64,000 bases of DNA, taken from Kalmusia sp. IMI 367209 (Eukaryota; Ascomycota; Dothideomycetes; Pleosporales; Didymosphaeriaceae). Under the pieces are notes generated by a model. It did not search any database, was not told the DNA's origin, and saw nothing but the letters and a program-made list of their open reading frames with translations. Positions 1-11,746 of this stretch are shown in pieces (position 1 is the first letter of the stretch; each line of letters opens with the position of its first letter). The position numbers and the translations under genes are program-made. The DNA lies in assembly GCA_027946365.1 (NCBI GenBank), contig JAPEUQ010000019.1:62001-126000 (forward strand), in the 5' to 3' direction.

Positions 1-1
1 A

Positions 2-2923
2 TTCCACTCGTTCCAAATGGATGCTATATTGCAAGACTATAAGGCTCTTGCGAGCGGTGTGACATTTTCACCACCAAAGATTCCTGTGGCATCAACACTA
101 CTCGCATCCAAGATCGATGGGTCTGGTGTGTTCAGTGAGGAATACCTTATTCAGCAAACGCGACAGGCGGTCGACTTTTGCGGCGGCCTCGACGCCGTCA
201 GCTCGGCGCTCAAGAACCCATTCTGGATCGAAATCGGACCGGGCCCGGTCTGCAGCTCGTTTGTGCGAGCTACACTTTCTCCGCCGGCTGCCAAGATTAA
301 TCACACCATCGACGCAAAAGCCAGCAACTGGGCTTCAATATCCAAGACACTCGCCATGCTATATACGAACGGGGCTGACGTAGACTGGCTCGCACTACAC
401 GCACCATACGAGAGCAATCTTGAGCTATTGCCACTTCCTACCTATGCGTGGGACCTCAAGGACTATTGGATCACCCACACGGATAAGAATACCGCGGTGG
501 TTACTGATAAGACCCATTCCACAGCGCTGAATGAGCCCTTTTTCACCACGACCACGCAATATCTCGTAGAAAAGGCCCTTTCTCCTCGGATCCATGTTAC
601 ATTCCGAGCCGGGCTCTCAGAACATGGCTTCATCGGTCTTATAGATGGCCATAAGATGCAGGGGATTGGGCTTGCTTCCGGCAGCGTCTTCAGTGATGCC
701 GCTGCGGCAGTAGCCAAGTATGTGCTCGAGTACAGTGGCAGGAAGAATGTGACGACGTCCCACTTGACTTTCCACGACCCCGAGCTTCTTGCTCCCCTGA
801 CCCGGGATCTTGTCGGTATTGACGGGACACTCTTTTCCACAGCTACCATGGAGAGTGCGTCTGCAGACGCCGTCACGGTCACGTTCAAAGCCATTTCAAA
901 GAGCGGCAAATCCTTTGATCTCGGCTCGATGGGAGTTAAATATCGCAATCCTGAGCAGGCCCAGGCCAACCTGGACCGTGTGTCGTTTTTCATCAAGGCT
1001 AAACTGGAGGAGCGAATTCGGCTCTCCAAGGAAGGTTCGGGGCATAGAATTCAACCCGACGTCTTTTTCGCACTCTTCGCCAATGCCGTTGAGTTCTCCC
1101 CGGACTTCCGGGGCGTCCAGGAGGCGTATGTGTCCAGCGATTTCGAGGAGGCCGCGGCGACCATTGTGTTGAGGCCGGACCCAGTGGGGACAGTCTTCAC
1201 GTTTTCGCCATATTGGGCTGAGGCTCTGCTCCATCTGGCGGGCTTCATGGTGAACGGAAACCCGAACAAGTCGCCTCAGTCGACCTTCGTAGTAATGGGC
1301 TACGACAGCGTCGAGCAGCTGGCCGCTATCGAGCCTGGAAAGCAGTACCTGACGTATACACGCATCTCGCGGTGGGAGAAGAACACAGCGTACTGTGCCG
1401 GTTACGTCTTCGACCCGCAGACGTCCAAAATTGTCATGCAAGCTGTCGATTTGCGCTACCAAGAGTTCAAGACGGCCACATGGCGCCATATACTTGACGG
1501 GCCACATGCTACAGAATCCCAAGGTCATTCTACCGTCTCACGAGCTCACAAGACAGTTGCAGTGGAAACCCAAGTCCATGACGATTCGCCCACTTCTTCG
1601 CCTGGGGCGCCGGTGGAACAGCAGGCGAGCAATGAAAAGGACGGCAACGAGGTCTCCGATGCTGGAGTATTCCAGACCATCATAGATTGCCTCATCAAAG
1701 CAACGGGAAGCGACCCTTCTGATCTCACCGATGATGCGATGATATCCGACATCGGCGTCGATTCTATCATGGCCATAGAGGTTGTCAGCGCTCTTGAGGA
1801 GATGGGTGTCCACCTGCCGGCCGGCTTTGTTTTTGAGTATCCCACAATCGGCGACCTCCGTCACGCCTTTGGTGGACAGAACTCGAAGGAAATAGATGAT
1901 GTTATCAGCGTGGCCCCCTCCAGCGAAGATCAAGATGTCCATTCTCCTACTCCCTCAGAAACGGCCCGTTCTGTGACCTCAAGCCTGGTTGACGTCGAAA
2001 AAGAGCTAGAAACTCTAGCGCCAGAGGCTGTCAATGACACATCACCACTTCCCAGCGTTAGGATCACGTTGCTGCAAGGCCGTCGGAATGCTAGCAAGGC
2101 ACCGTTGTACATGATGGCTGATGGCACCGGCACCGTTGCGTCGTACCTCCACCTGCGTCCCTTCGAGTCGAAGCAGACTGTGTACGGTATCGACTCGCCC
2201 TACTTCCGCTGTCCTTCCCGCATGACCAGCGAAGTCGGCATCGAGGAAGTAGCCAAGCTTATCGTCGAAGCGCTAATCAAGGCGCAGGAGACGGGACCAT
2301 TCCTGATCGGAGGTTATTCGGCTGGCTGCCTGGTCGCCTTCGAGGTTTCACGCCAGCTAGCGGCTGCTGGGCGCAAGGTCGACGGACTTCTACTGATCGA
2401 CATGTGCTGCCCGCGGTCGCGTCGAACAGATCAACGTACTCTTCTCGCTGAGGACAAATTCAGCTATGACGTCTTCGAAGCCGCCGTCAACAAAGATGGC
2501 TTGTGGAGCTCAATCGGTTCTAGCCGCGACCATTTCCGCGCCTTCTCTATTGCCATGAACATGTACGCGCCAACGCCGTTAACTGCTACGGAGCGGCCCG
2601 CCAAAACAGCAGTCATTTGGGCCGAGCGGGGGCTTGTGAATCGTGTGTCCGACGACCCTGTGCTAATGCAAAGGTTGGAGGGACAGGGTGTGCCTACCAA
2701 GCCCTATTCAGGCTTCATGGAGGATCCCAAATTCGGGACTTTCGCGTGTCTTGTCCCGAATAAGGATAAGGAGCTTGGCCCCAACGGTTGGGAAAAGTAT
2801 ACCAGTGGAGATGTCATGGCTCTCTCTGTGGATGGAGATCATTTTGAATTGCCTATGCCTTCGCATGTCCATCTTCTTCAGGCGCAAATGGAGAAGGCTT
2901 TCACGTATTTTTCCTCAAACTAG
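2..2923 (+). CDS. Non-reducing polyketide synthase, C-terminal part (AT end-PT-ACP-TE), 5' truncated by window edge
   Basis: The frame is open from base 2, ahead of the first ATG at 17, and reads FHSFQMDAIL, the conserved end of a malonyl-CoA acyltransferase domain including its active-site His, so the gene starts outside the window. Domains, numbered from the ATG at 17: acyltransferase tail to about 150; product-template (PT) domain about 160-500, with candidate catalytic His212 in DGHKMQGIG; one acyl carrier protein with phosphopantetheine Ser583 in IGVDSIMAIEV; thioesterase about 690-968 with nucleophile Ser768 in GGYSAG and His942 in GDHFELP. Such enzymes build aromatic polyketides from malonyl-CoA; PT directs ring closure and the TE releases or cyclises the product. 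Where known PT domains have DxxxH (YWIDSLAH type), this one has Glu402 (YWAEALLH). Product class not recognised. Stop TAG at 2921-2923. Confidence 0.95.
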   Translation, partial: FHSFQMDAILQDYKALASGVTFSPPKIPVASTLLASKIDGSGVFSEEYLIQQTRQAVDFCGGLDAVSSALKNPFWIEIGPGPVCSSFVRATLSPPAAKINHTIDAKASNWASISKTLAMLYTNGADVDWLALHAPYESNLELLPLPTYAWDLKDYWITHTDKNTAVVTDKTHSTALNEPFFTTTTQYLVEKALSPRIHVTFRAGLSEHGFIGLIDGHKMQGIGLASGSVFSDAAAAVAKYVLEYSGRKNVTTSHLTFHDPELLAPLTRDLVGIDGTLFSTATMESASADAVTVTFKAISKSGKSFDLGSMGVKYRNPEQAQANLDRVSFFIKAKLEERIRLSKEGSGHRIQPDVFFALFANAVEFSPDFRGVQEAYVSSDFEEAAATIVLRPDPVGTVFTFSPYWAEALLHLAGFMVNGNPNKSPQSTFVVMGYDSVEQLAAIEPGKQYLTYTRISRWEKNTAYCAGYVFDPQTSKIVMQAVDLRYQEFKTATWRHILDGPHATESQGHSTVSRAHKTVAVETQVHDDSPTSSPGAPVEQQASNEKDGNEVSDAGVFQTIIDCLIKATGSDPSDLTDDAMISDIGVDSIMAIEVVSALEEMGVHLPAGFVFEYPTIGDLRHAFGGQNSKEIDDVISVAPSSEDQDVHSPTPSETARSVTSSLVDVEKELETLAPEAVNDTSPLPSVRITLLQGRRNASKAPLYMMADGTGTVASYLHLRPFESKQTVYGIDSPYFRCPSRMTSEVGIEEVAKLIVEALIKAQETGPFLIGGYSAGCLVAFEVSRQLAAAGRKVDGLLLIDMCCPRSRRTDQRTLLAEDKFSYDVFEAAVNKDGLWSSIGSSRDHFRAFSIAMNMYAPTPLTATERPAKTAVIWAERGLVNRVSDDPVLMQRLEGQGVPTKPYSGFMEDPKFGTFACLVPNKDKELGPNGWEKYTSGDVMALSVDGDHFELPMPSHVHLLQAQMEKAFTYFSSN

Positions 2924-3250
2924 GAAGATAGCATCTGATGCACCGTTCTCAACTTCGAGCATCTCAATGTATACTACTCTTAGAAAGCAATAACATTGTC
3001 CGCAATTATGGATGTGTCCGTAGCCTAGATTCTAGTTAACTTTATTATTGCATCCAGGGGGCTTCCTGATCTAAGTATTGTTTCAAACAAAATTGCCACC
3101 CATTTGTTCAGTGATTCGACAAGATCATTGGTCCAATTCTCCATTGTGACTTGGGTTGGTGATTTTACAAAGTGCCCCTTTAAACTAATTATAAATGATT
3201 TTTGATCATTCAATAACGATTAAATCCTGAAGGCTAATGGTTACATTGTT
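2924..3250. other. Convergent intergenic region
   Basis: This 327 bp AT-rich stretch lies between the 3' ends of the PKS and the sedolisin gene. It should hold both polyadenylation regions. I see no further coding signal in it. Confidence 0.6.
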
Positions 3251-5151
3251 TTATAAGCCCACAGCCTTCAGTAGTTTTGAGAACCTCGGGGTACCAAATC
3301 CAGAAGCTGCATCCCATCCCTTCGTCGCTATGAACCCATCAGTATCGCATCCCAACGTGCTTCCCTCGGTGACATCGACAAAAGCTTTGTAACCCTTCTT
3401 ATACAACCATGGGTTGAGGAAACCTAGCGTCGGCTTGCCAGCTGCGATCAGAGCATCGTTCAGCAGCGAGAAGATAGCAGATATCGTGGGCGTAGCCGCG
3501 CTGGTGCCATCAAGGCGGATCAACGTGTTGTTCCAGATGATGGTGTAGTTAACGCTGTAGGCAGCAATGTCCGGATAGGCACGCCCTGAGCTGTTATACA
3601 AGCCGGCATACTGATCTCCAAGTGTGCCCAGATACTTCTTCACGGCCGAATCCTGGTAGGAAGGGCGCTTGAAGTAATTACTGAAGCCGCCACCTGAGGA
3701 ATAATGGTTTCGCGGATCATAGGCTGCGACTTCAGGTTTCAGACCGACGGTCCCACCGACTGAGGTGACATACGGGCAGCTTGACGGGAAAAGAGGAATG
3801 AACGCGGTCTGATTATTCACGTTGGAGAGACACGAGCCTCCGGGTTGAACACCGCCGACACCGCCGTCGCCACTCCCGAAGATGATGGACACGCCTCGCG
3901 CGCTGAGTTGCGCGAACTGGTTGCATACGGTTTTGGCGTATGAAATTGGTACTGTCTGCTCGTTGTCTTCGTACGAGTTGGAGATGACTTGCGGCACGAA
4001 ATGCTGCTGCAGCACGAAGTTCACCCACGTTAGATACGGCTCGTTGTCGACTTCAGGGTTATCCGCATCGGGCACAAATGGTGGGTCCCCCCCAGTCGAC
4101 CATGCATGAAGTGGCGTCGGCCAACCGATGCCCAACAGGGTCTCGACGTCTAAGGCACCCTCTTTGCCGGCTCCCGGCGCGGGGAACTGTGAAATTGTGC
4201 CATTCGCAATAGACTCTATCGTGAAGTCATCAGCACCTTTGACAGCCTCTGGGCGGTACTTTTCGAGATAGAGCCGTGTGTCGGTGCGGTTGTTCGTTTC
4301 ACCAAGGTAGTTGGCGAGACCCATTTTATTTTTGCCGGGTACCTGAACCTTGTAATCGACTGTCTCATACAAAGTGCGTAAGCAGAGCGGCGTGATGCCG
4401 CCCACATCACAGACTGTATCGACTGTCGGCCTCTTCGACTTATCGAAGGACTGCTCTTTAGTGAATGTACGCTCTGAGTCCGGCACTTCTACGAAGGTAT
4501 TGGCTTGAGGTTTCGTGCGGAGGAAAGATGTCGTAGGCTGAATTGCATTGATGTGCTCATGGAGGTGGAGTGGGAGCTTCCACTCTAGCGTCCTGACCAA
4601 TTTCGATCCATCGGTGTGGCGATACACCGCGTATTTGGTGTCCAAGAGCTTTTCCACCTTTGCGACCGGAAGAGTAAATGTCAAGAAGTCTTCAGCCGGG
4701 GTGCTTTCGATGTGCTCGGGCAGGATATGCTCGTGCAGCCACTCACGCACCAGATCACGAGTCTCGTTGTTGGGCTTGACAAGCTCGTTGATTTCCGCTG
4801 CACTCAAATACTGTCCGTACCGCGCGTGGTCAGGATCGGAAGCTGTTCCGTTAGCTTCAACTTGTACATGATCCTGGCGCTTAGATGCTCATGTTTGGTG
4901 CATGTCATCATCGCCAAATGTTGGGTTTTGTGTTCCTTACTTTCGAACAGGTGCCTTTCAAGCTCGTCGAAACTGCCCTGCTTCAAGCCGACTGAGAGGC
5001 GTATCAAATGGCTAGCCGGTGCATCGCTTTCATGCGTGAAGTCGCGCGGTAGGATATGGGTTTCCTTGACAGCGTACGCGCGATTTTGGAGGGGTTTCGC
5101 GACGCACAGTCCCGCCGAGACGGCCGCAACGAAGAGTGCTGTCGTCCGCAT
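3251..5151 (-). CDS. Secreted sedolisin-family (MEROPS S53) tripeptidyl peptidase, two exons
   Basis: Exon 1 is 5151-4941 and exon 2 is 4842-3251; the intron 4843-4940 has donor GTAAGG, branch CTAAC and an AG acceptor. The joined frame reads LFE-T-SDPDHARYGQYLS across the splice, the usual S53 prodomain sequence, and gives 600 aa. Residues 1-19 form a signal peptide (MRTTALFVAAVSAGLCVAK). An activation prodomain runs to about 210, followed by the catalytic domain. The S53 catalytic set is visible: Glu298 and Asp302 in KEGALDVE, oxyanion Asp363 in SYEDNEQ, and nucleophile Ser518 in GTSAATP. A calcium-site Asp lies in FVDVTEG near the C-terminus. The enzyme should be secreted, self-process at acid pH and remove tripeptides from protein N-termini, so it probably serves nutrition rather than the neighbouring PKS. 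Confidence 0.93.
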
Positions 5152-5235
5152 GGCGACTCGAAGATCTACGCAAGAACAAAATGCGCAGAGACTTGCTCGG
5201 CCAAGGGACGGCTCATTTCGAGCAAGGAACCGAGC

Positions 5236-5242
5236 TATATAT
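5236..5242 (-). promoter_or_regulatory. TATA-like element of the sedolisin gene
   Basis: TATATAT lies about 85 bp upstream of the sedolisin ATG (5151), a reasonable spacing for a fungal TATA box. Assigned on sequence and spacing only. Confidence 0.4.
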
Positions 5243-8013
5243 GTACTTTCATCAAACACGAGGTTCTTGGTCGTTCTTGCGGACGATCCTAAGAGCGCCT
5301 GCCTATTCGCGTAAAGTGCCTTGGCCCGCGGCCTTGATTTCGATAAGCTTTCCAACGTCCCGAAATGGTCTGTGTGCTCCACCTGCCAATTCCGGTTGAA
5401 TGCGGGCTGGAAACGAGCGTTCAAGTACGCCATCGTGGTCATGGATGCCGGTTTGACGTCATACAATCATTTCGACGTGAGAGGCTATTTGAGTGAGGGT
5501 TGCAACACTTCTCTTCTCGCGATTATGCCTTACACCACTGTGCTATATAGCACAAGAGCTAGGGCATTCAATTTGCATTTGCGAGTTTGCTTAATGGCTC
5601 CAACATCCGTATCACCCTATCCTCGACTTATCAGGCGCCACCGTCGGCGCTCGGATCCTATAAGGAAACCAAATCCGATTTATTACAATTTAATATCACG
5701 AAACAATGTTCAACTTGAGTCTGAATTGAGCCTCACCGCGTGCAACCACTCCATGGGCTGACACATAAATCACACACAACACGTTCGTGATGGACTCAGC
5801 CTTCAAGAGAATCATAGGCAGGTAGGTTAGGTTAAAGCAATTCCAGTGGATGCCAACGAAACCAATCTAAGCAACGACCTGCTTAATTAAGCATATTACC
5901 ATCATCCAAGTATCTCTGTTGTTCAAAATCAAAAAATGTGGATGTTGACTCTCGCTCCTCTTTGCGGCGTCATTCCATTTCCTCGGCACTAGTGCACGTG
6001 GATTCCTGCAATTGCCTATGTCGGACGTGAGCATCCTTTTCGCCATGAAAGCTCTGATCCACGCTTGATTGTGTTGCATAAACATTCCATAAAAGCTGGA
6101 AATCATGTTCTAGAGGGATTACTGTCGTAGAAGGAAAATAAGCGTACCGCCACAATTATAATCGATGAGTTCGTTGCACTGAGCCTACAGTTGAAGATAA
6201 TGTAGGTTTCATCTAGGGAGCAGATTCTCTTATTTTTGTGGAATCGAGTTCTTTGGCAAGTCGCACTAATTACAGGCTAGCAGTATGTTGACTAATTCCA
6301 GATATCCGAAAAAGTTCAGATCCCAGACCCTAGACGGCGAAGACAACTTTCTGGTGGCTAATCCATCAACCTGGCTGATGGGGCCGTAGTTAACAGGGCT
6401 AAGATTGTGGAGATCGCACGCAGAACCGTAAGTTGAAAGAAATCCGTGGCACATCCAATGATCCTCGCTTAACGCATTATCAATCGGCCCGATGTAGCGT
6501 GAGAGCTTCCAACGGTATCCGCAAGATTTTAAATATATTGACAAATTAAATAGGCATGAGATACAACGGCCTTCGGTGAGTTGTGCTCGGAGGGTTCGCA
6601 GCTACGTCAATTCTGGATGACAAGAACAATGCATTCGGAATTGGAAACGAAACAAACATTCTAGATTTTTCATTGTTGTAACATATGATCTAGTTAACGT
6701 ACACAGGGCAGGCCGAGATCAACTAGAGCTAGCAAAATTACGACAACCAATGCTTGAAGTTGGAGGCCGCCGTCCATGGGAATATGACCATACCATATAC
6801 TTTCCGCGACATGATTCGCTAGACTGAATAGAGAGTAACGATCCACACTGCTTCAACAGTATGTATCCATAATTTTCCTCATAGTGCTCTGGTCTATGAC
6901 ACTATCAATGTCACCCTGTGTGACATTGGTCATCATTTCCACAACAAATGCAATGGCATTCTTAGTGCTCGGTTTCTATTTTCAATAAAGCGTGTTACAG
7001 CATTGCCATTCTCCGATAATTGCTTGGTCAAATTACTGAGATCTAACAGTTGTTCTTTCGCTTGCTGACGCCAAGAGGTGCCTTTTACTCAAAAAGGGCA
7101 TAACCGCATCGTGATACACTAGTTGACGTGTAAAGTCGCGGGCGACTCACTGCAACGTTACTGTGTAGCATGTATACTCGCTACATATCACCAGATATTT
7201 CTTTCTTTTAGTCAATCCAATGGATGTTCGATTCTACGACGTGCCGGTCAATTTGCGATTGGGTAGATGTCCAGAATCGACGTAGGCTGTAGCACTATTA
7301 CGGCTATCCTTACCATCTTGTAACCACGAGCTTGGGAAAATATTATGCACAGAGAAATTATGGGCATACGGAATGGAGGCTTTGCTCAGGAAATGCACTC
7401 CAGTCTAGCAAGTCAGTTTTTTGCCGACTGTATATGCGCTACTGCTCATGAACAGTATCTGCACTCATTTCATAAGTTGCACATATACAGGAATAGGAAT
7501 AGGATTCGTTGCAGGGACAGTGTGGGGATTTACGGACATTTGCGTGTTTCGTTTACTTGCGCTAGGGTCAAATGTTGGAACGGGTCGAGAACACCCAATT
7601 AGCGTGATGATCAGTAGCGCAGGGTCGCTTTTACTTTCAGTAGCAGAGCTGGCGCTTTCGAAAACAATGTTCCGATATGCGGGACCGAGGGGCCTTTGAA
7701 CGCTTAGTTAACCAAAACAAATGCATCCCGTGTTAGGTTGCATCTTGGCATTCGACAATGCTACAATCGTGCATCCTGACCAGTGAATCGACATACTACC
7801 TCATCATCGATCAAGTAGGTAAGGATTTATTTGCTACGCGTGAGTTTACCATACCGCATTCAGCACCGCCGCCGCAGTCATTGAGATCCTTCATCCTCAC
7901 GTAATCAGTACAAGTCGCAGTCTTCGGAGTCGGGTGCTGTTCTGAAACACTGGGCACGGCCCGAGGCGCTACTACCAGAAAGCATGGCCTTCTCAATCGC
8001 ACAGACGAGTTTG
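5243..8013. other. Long gene-poor stretch
   Basis: About 2.8 kb with only short open frames (for example 6266-6544 on the minus strand and 7421-7699 on the plus strand) that lack family motifs or consistent splice structure. The 7421-7699 frame has a hydrophobic Gly-rich segment (GIGIGFVAGTVWG), but I cannot call it a gene. No retroelement motif was seen. Confidence 0.5.
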
Positions 8014-8020
8014 TATATAA
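8014..8020 (+). promoter_or_regulatory. TATA box of the spherulin-4-like gene
   Basis: TATATAA lies about 103 bp upstream of the ATG at 8123. Confidence 0.5.
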
Positions 8021-8122
8021 GGCCATTTCCCGGACTTTTAATATTCGTTACTTTTAGTATCGGTCGTTTTAGTGTGCAATACTTCGGTTTTGCCTCCCCC
8101 CTTACCAGCACCAACCGCCAAC

Positions 8123-8936
8123 ATGGTCGCCACAGCATCTGTCCTCCTGCCTCTGTACATTTACCCGACCTCCACTAGTTGGCAACCTCTCCTTGATAGC
8201 GCCGCTGCGTATCCCTCTCTTCAATTTACAGTCATCGTGAATCCCAACAGTGGTCCTGGTTACGCTCCTTGGTGGCCTAATACCGACTACACGACCTACC
8301 TCGCGAAGTTGAACGCCCTGCCCAACATTCATGTTGTTGGCTACACGGATACTGCCCAGGTGAACGTTGAAGGCGGAGCATATACAACAGATACGATCGA
8401 GAAAGACATTGCAACATATGCGGCTAGAAGCACAGATGCTACGTACCCTAACATTGGCGTCAACGGCATCTTCTTCGACGATGTGACAAATGTGTATAGC
8501 GATTCCATAGGAGAAATTTTGGAAGAAGTTGCCAACTACACGAAAGCGCAGTCAGGAATTGAAGGCTCGAAGACGGTAGGCTATACATTGTTTATTAGCA
8601 CTAGGTTGATCTTATTGACATTTACTTCAGACCATCATCAACCCTGGCACGCGACCGAACTTTGTCACACCCAATGTGGACGTTTGTCTGGCATTTGAGA
8701 ATACGTGGGATTACTATAATACGGCCGACTCTCTTAGCTGGCTTGCCGGCAACCCATATGATCGCGCCAACACTGCCTACATGATCTATGCAGCACCTGA
8801 AAGCCAGGTTGCAAGCATCACCACCCAATTGAAAGCAAATGCCTCGTACCTCTACGTCACTGACAACACTGCCAATCCGTGGAACTCCTTTGGATCTACC
8901 TGGGACACTTTTGTTGCCGCAATGGCTGCTGCTTAA
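8123..8936 (+). CDS. Spherulation-specific family 4 (spherulin-4-like) protein, two exons
   Basis: Exons are 8123-8575 and 8631-8936; the 55 bp intron begins GTAGGC and ends TTCAG. The joined frame KT/TIINPGTRPNF is phase 0 and gives 252 aa. The protein begins MVATASVLLPLYIYP and has the marks of the spherulin-4 family: an early PLYIYP strand, VIVNPNSGPG near residue 50, GVNGIFFDDV near residue 115, and INPGT followed by FENTWDYY. The family has a TIM-barrel-like fold related to glycoside hydrolases and is named after a Physarum spherulation gene; its biochemical role is not settled. No clear signal peptide is visible at this start. The ATG was chosen because it follows CCAAC and begins the conserved first strand. 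Confidence 0.88.
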
Positions 8937-10048
8937 ACGTGGAGTACACGCGACTAATCTTCCTAGATATACTGTTTCAAAATTATATCTTTGGCCTGCC
9001 AGCTCGAACTGAAACAACATTACCTCAAATTTCACTTGATTCCTCACAATAGGCTACCAAGCGACAGACTGCCGATAGCAAAAGCCAGATATTCGAACAT
9101 TCCGCCAGGCTCCGGATCGCGAGTCGTTTCGAATACTGACCACCTTATTGTCCGGAAGTGACGAGCGTCTCGATGGGCAAAGCCTCAATACCTCCTCAAC
9201 AATGTCGAGGATAGGTCAGTCTACGAGGACTTTGGGTATTTACCAGACTATAATTGACGGAAATGGTTACTCATTCTTGTTCCTTATTCGAAGCTTTCAT
9301 GATTGATGTATCCGGGGGGGCCAAACGGGATTTGGGTAGTAGGCTTATCGTGGTACTTTTTCGATGCAATCACGCACTGAGGTCCTGATTGCGTTGTTGT
9401 CGGTTATCTAGGAAGCGTGAAGCGAGTGCGGCTAAAAGCCAGCAGAACAAACCACGCGGTTGTGGAGGACGCTGGGAGTCAAATAATGTGTGATAACTCA
9501 TGCAAAGATAGGGTTTGGCCTTTGTAGGCTCTGATGTAGCCTTCTTACTATATATTATTCGTAAGAGATTCGACAAATTATTGCATTGGTAGATACCAAT
9601 GGCAAAGAATAATGTCTGCCATTGCAAGGCAAGCAGCCGCGCATTCGAAGTCCTAAGACGACATCTCAGAAGAATAATAGGTGACTAGTACACAGCAACG
9701 CGGGCAACGTCACTAACAGTCGGAGTCCGTCCCAAGGTCATGACTAAGGTGCTCGGCAGGTGAGATCGGGATCTCGGGTATAGAGGAAAGCCAATAGCAG
9801 ATATATCCGGCTTATAACAACCAATGACGAGCAGTCCCGAACGCCTTCCGGGCTGATTGGCTCCGGGCTAACTCACTCGACAGCTAGGTCGTCAGGATCG
9901 AACGACGCCAGGGAACTCCCCTAATGAACATGCCTCACGGCAATGGATTAATAATTACTCTACTTCGTTCACGTATTACTGGACCGTTGCACGCCTTTAT
10001 TCTCCATCATCCTGATACTTTTCCTCCCGTAACGCGGTCATTCACCAT
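8937..10048. other. Intergenic region before the MFS gene
   Basis: About 1.1 kb. It contains short A/T-rich and G-run segments (G8 around 9315) and the promoter of the following transporter. No coding feature is supported. Confidence 0.5.
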
Positions 10049-11746
10049 ATGGCCGATGAGAAACAAGTTTGGCAAGAGGAAAAAAGCCGAGGTGGGCCAC
10101 TCCATGGAGAGGGGTCGATAGAATCGCTCGCGTTCGGCGACGTCAGCACGCCCGCTCACGCACACTCAAACAAACATCTGCCAAAAATAAGATCAAGTAA
10201 AACAGCACTTTCGGGAAATCATCAGCATGGTTGGAGCACACACAATGCGGGCCAACGAGACGTATATCAAGGATCGGGGACGAATTCGGATCCGTTCCTG
10301 GTCGAATTCCATCAGGGCGACACCGACAATCCGAGGAACTTCTCTTCGGCGAAAAAATGGTATGTTGTTTTCGTTGTGACCATGTCAGTATTCGCAGTAA
10401 CTATGACATCTGCCGCGTACTCTGGCTCGGCCATGGAGATCATTGCCGAATTCGATTGCAGTCAAGAAGTCTACGCACTAGGACTTTCTCTTTACGTTTT
10501 GGGCTTTGCAGTTGGACCACCACTGTGGGCACCTTTGTCTGAGCTGTATGGTCGGACAATATGGTACATGACTACACACGGCGTCATGGTGGCTTTCGTT
10601 GCCGGTTGTGCAGGTGCAAACTCCATAACATCGTTGTTGGTTTTCAGGTTCTTCGCAGGTGCTTTTGGCGCATCTCCATTGACGAACTCTGGGGGATTTA
10701 TCGCCGATATGTTTGGTCCTGACGAACGTGGCGTTGCAATGTCGATATTTTCGGCGGCACCATTCCTCGGACCCCTCATTGGCCCGCTCGTGGGAGGTTT
10801 CATCAGCATAACCATTGGCTGGAGATGGGTGCAGGGCGTGATGGCTATCTTCATTGGTATCGTGTGGATAGTCGGCGTCTTCACACTGTCAGAGACATAT
10901 GGACCCGTCATCCTTCGTTGGAAGGCCGAGCGCATGTCCAAGGAAACTGGTAAAAGATACATCAGTATTCTCGTTAAGAACCACAAGCAAGTAACTGCCA
11001 CGGAAGTCTTTGGAAAAGCTCTGCAACGTCCCTGGGTCTTGTTGTTCCGCGAGCCGATTGTCCTGATCGCATCGACATATTTAGCAATTCTGTACGGCAC
11101 ATTGTACATGCTGATGGGTGCCTTCCCAATTATATACGAGGACCTACGAGGTTGGAATGAAGGCATCGGTGGACTAGCTTTCCTCGGCGTCTCTATCGGC
11201 TGCTGTATTGGACTTGGCTACATCATCATGGATAACAAACGATACAAAGCGCACGGAAAACAGGCGACTCCTGAGACTCGCCTACCGCCAACTATCGTAG
11301 GAGGCTTCGTACTACCCATCAGCATGTTCGCTTTTGCGTGGACCAGCTTTCCTAGTATCCATTGGTCGGCAAGTATCATCCTTTCCTCGGGTTTCGGATT
11401 CGGCATGGTCCTCGTCTTCCTCTCGATACTGAACTACCTCATCGATGCTTACACCATCTATGCCGCGTCGGTGCTAGCCGCAACCGCCATGTATAGGGCA
11501 ATTTTTGGAGCGGCCTTTCCTCTTTTCACTACCCAGATGTACCATAATCTTGGGATTCACTGGGCAAGCTCGATCCCAGCATTTTTGACGCTGGCTTGCA
11601 TACCATTTCCCGTTCTGATGTACCAGCATGGTGCGAAGATTCGACTGAAGTGCAAGTATTCGAAGGAAGCCGCTCTTCTTCTAGCTAGAATGGAAAGGGT
11701 GAGCGAAGGTGATGATGATAGCGGCGGTACAAAAGTGGAGGTTTGA
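10049..11746 (+). CDS. MFS multidrug/polyamine-type transporter (DHA1 family)
   Basis: A single-exon gene of 565 aa. A hydrophilic N-terminus of about 100 residues ends in the family signature FLVEFHQGDTDNPRNFSSAKKW. About 12 membrane segments follow. Visible MFS motifs are the motif A region APLSELYGRT after the second helix, RFFAGAFGASPLTNSGG in the fourth, and the antiporter motif C, LGPLIGPLVGGFI, in the fifth. DHA1 members export drugs, toxins, polyamines or metabolites from the cytosol by proton antiport at the plasma membrane. Between a PKS and an ABC transporter it could serve metabolite export, but that is inference. An overlapping 65-codon frame starting at 9924 is in another register and has no support. 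Confidence 0.93.
   Translation: MADEKQVWQEEKSRGGPLHGEGSIESLAFGDVSTPAHAHSNKHLPKIRSSKTALSGNHQHGWSTHNAGQRDVYQGSGTNSDPFLVEFHQGDTDNPRNFSSAKKWYVVFVVTMSVFAVTMTSAAYSGSAMEIIAEFDCSQEVYALGLSLYVLGFAVGPPLWAPLSELYGRTIWYMTTHGVMVAFVAGCAGANSITSLLVFRFFAGAFGASPLTNSGGFIADMFGPDERGVAMSIFSAAPFLGPLIGPLVGGFISITIGWRWVQGVMAIFIGIVWIVGVFTLSETYGPVILRWKAERMSKETGKRYISILVKNHKQVTATEVFGKALQRPWVLLFREPIVLIASTYLAILYGTLYMLMGAFPIIYEDLRGWNEGIGGLAFLGVSIGCCIGLGYIIMDNKRYKAHGKQATPETRLPPTIVGGFVLPISMFAFAWTSFPSIHWSASIILSSGFGFGMVLVFLSILNYLIDAYTIYAASVLAATAMYRAIFGAAFPLFTTQMYHNLGIHWASSIPAFLTLACIPFPVLMYQHGAKIRLKCKYSKEAALLLARMERVSEGDDDSGGTKVEV

Noticed and set aside
5867..6544. Minus-strand open frames of 60-90 codons in the 5-8 kb gap
   Set aside because: Short, overlapping, no family motif, no splice partners and AT-rich composition; best read as chance frames.
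7345..7699. Possible small membrane protein on the plus strand
   Set aside because: It has a hydrophobic Gly-rich run but no conserved pattern; two overlapping frames compete and there is no promoter evidence.
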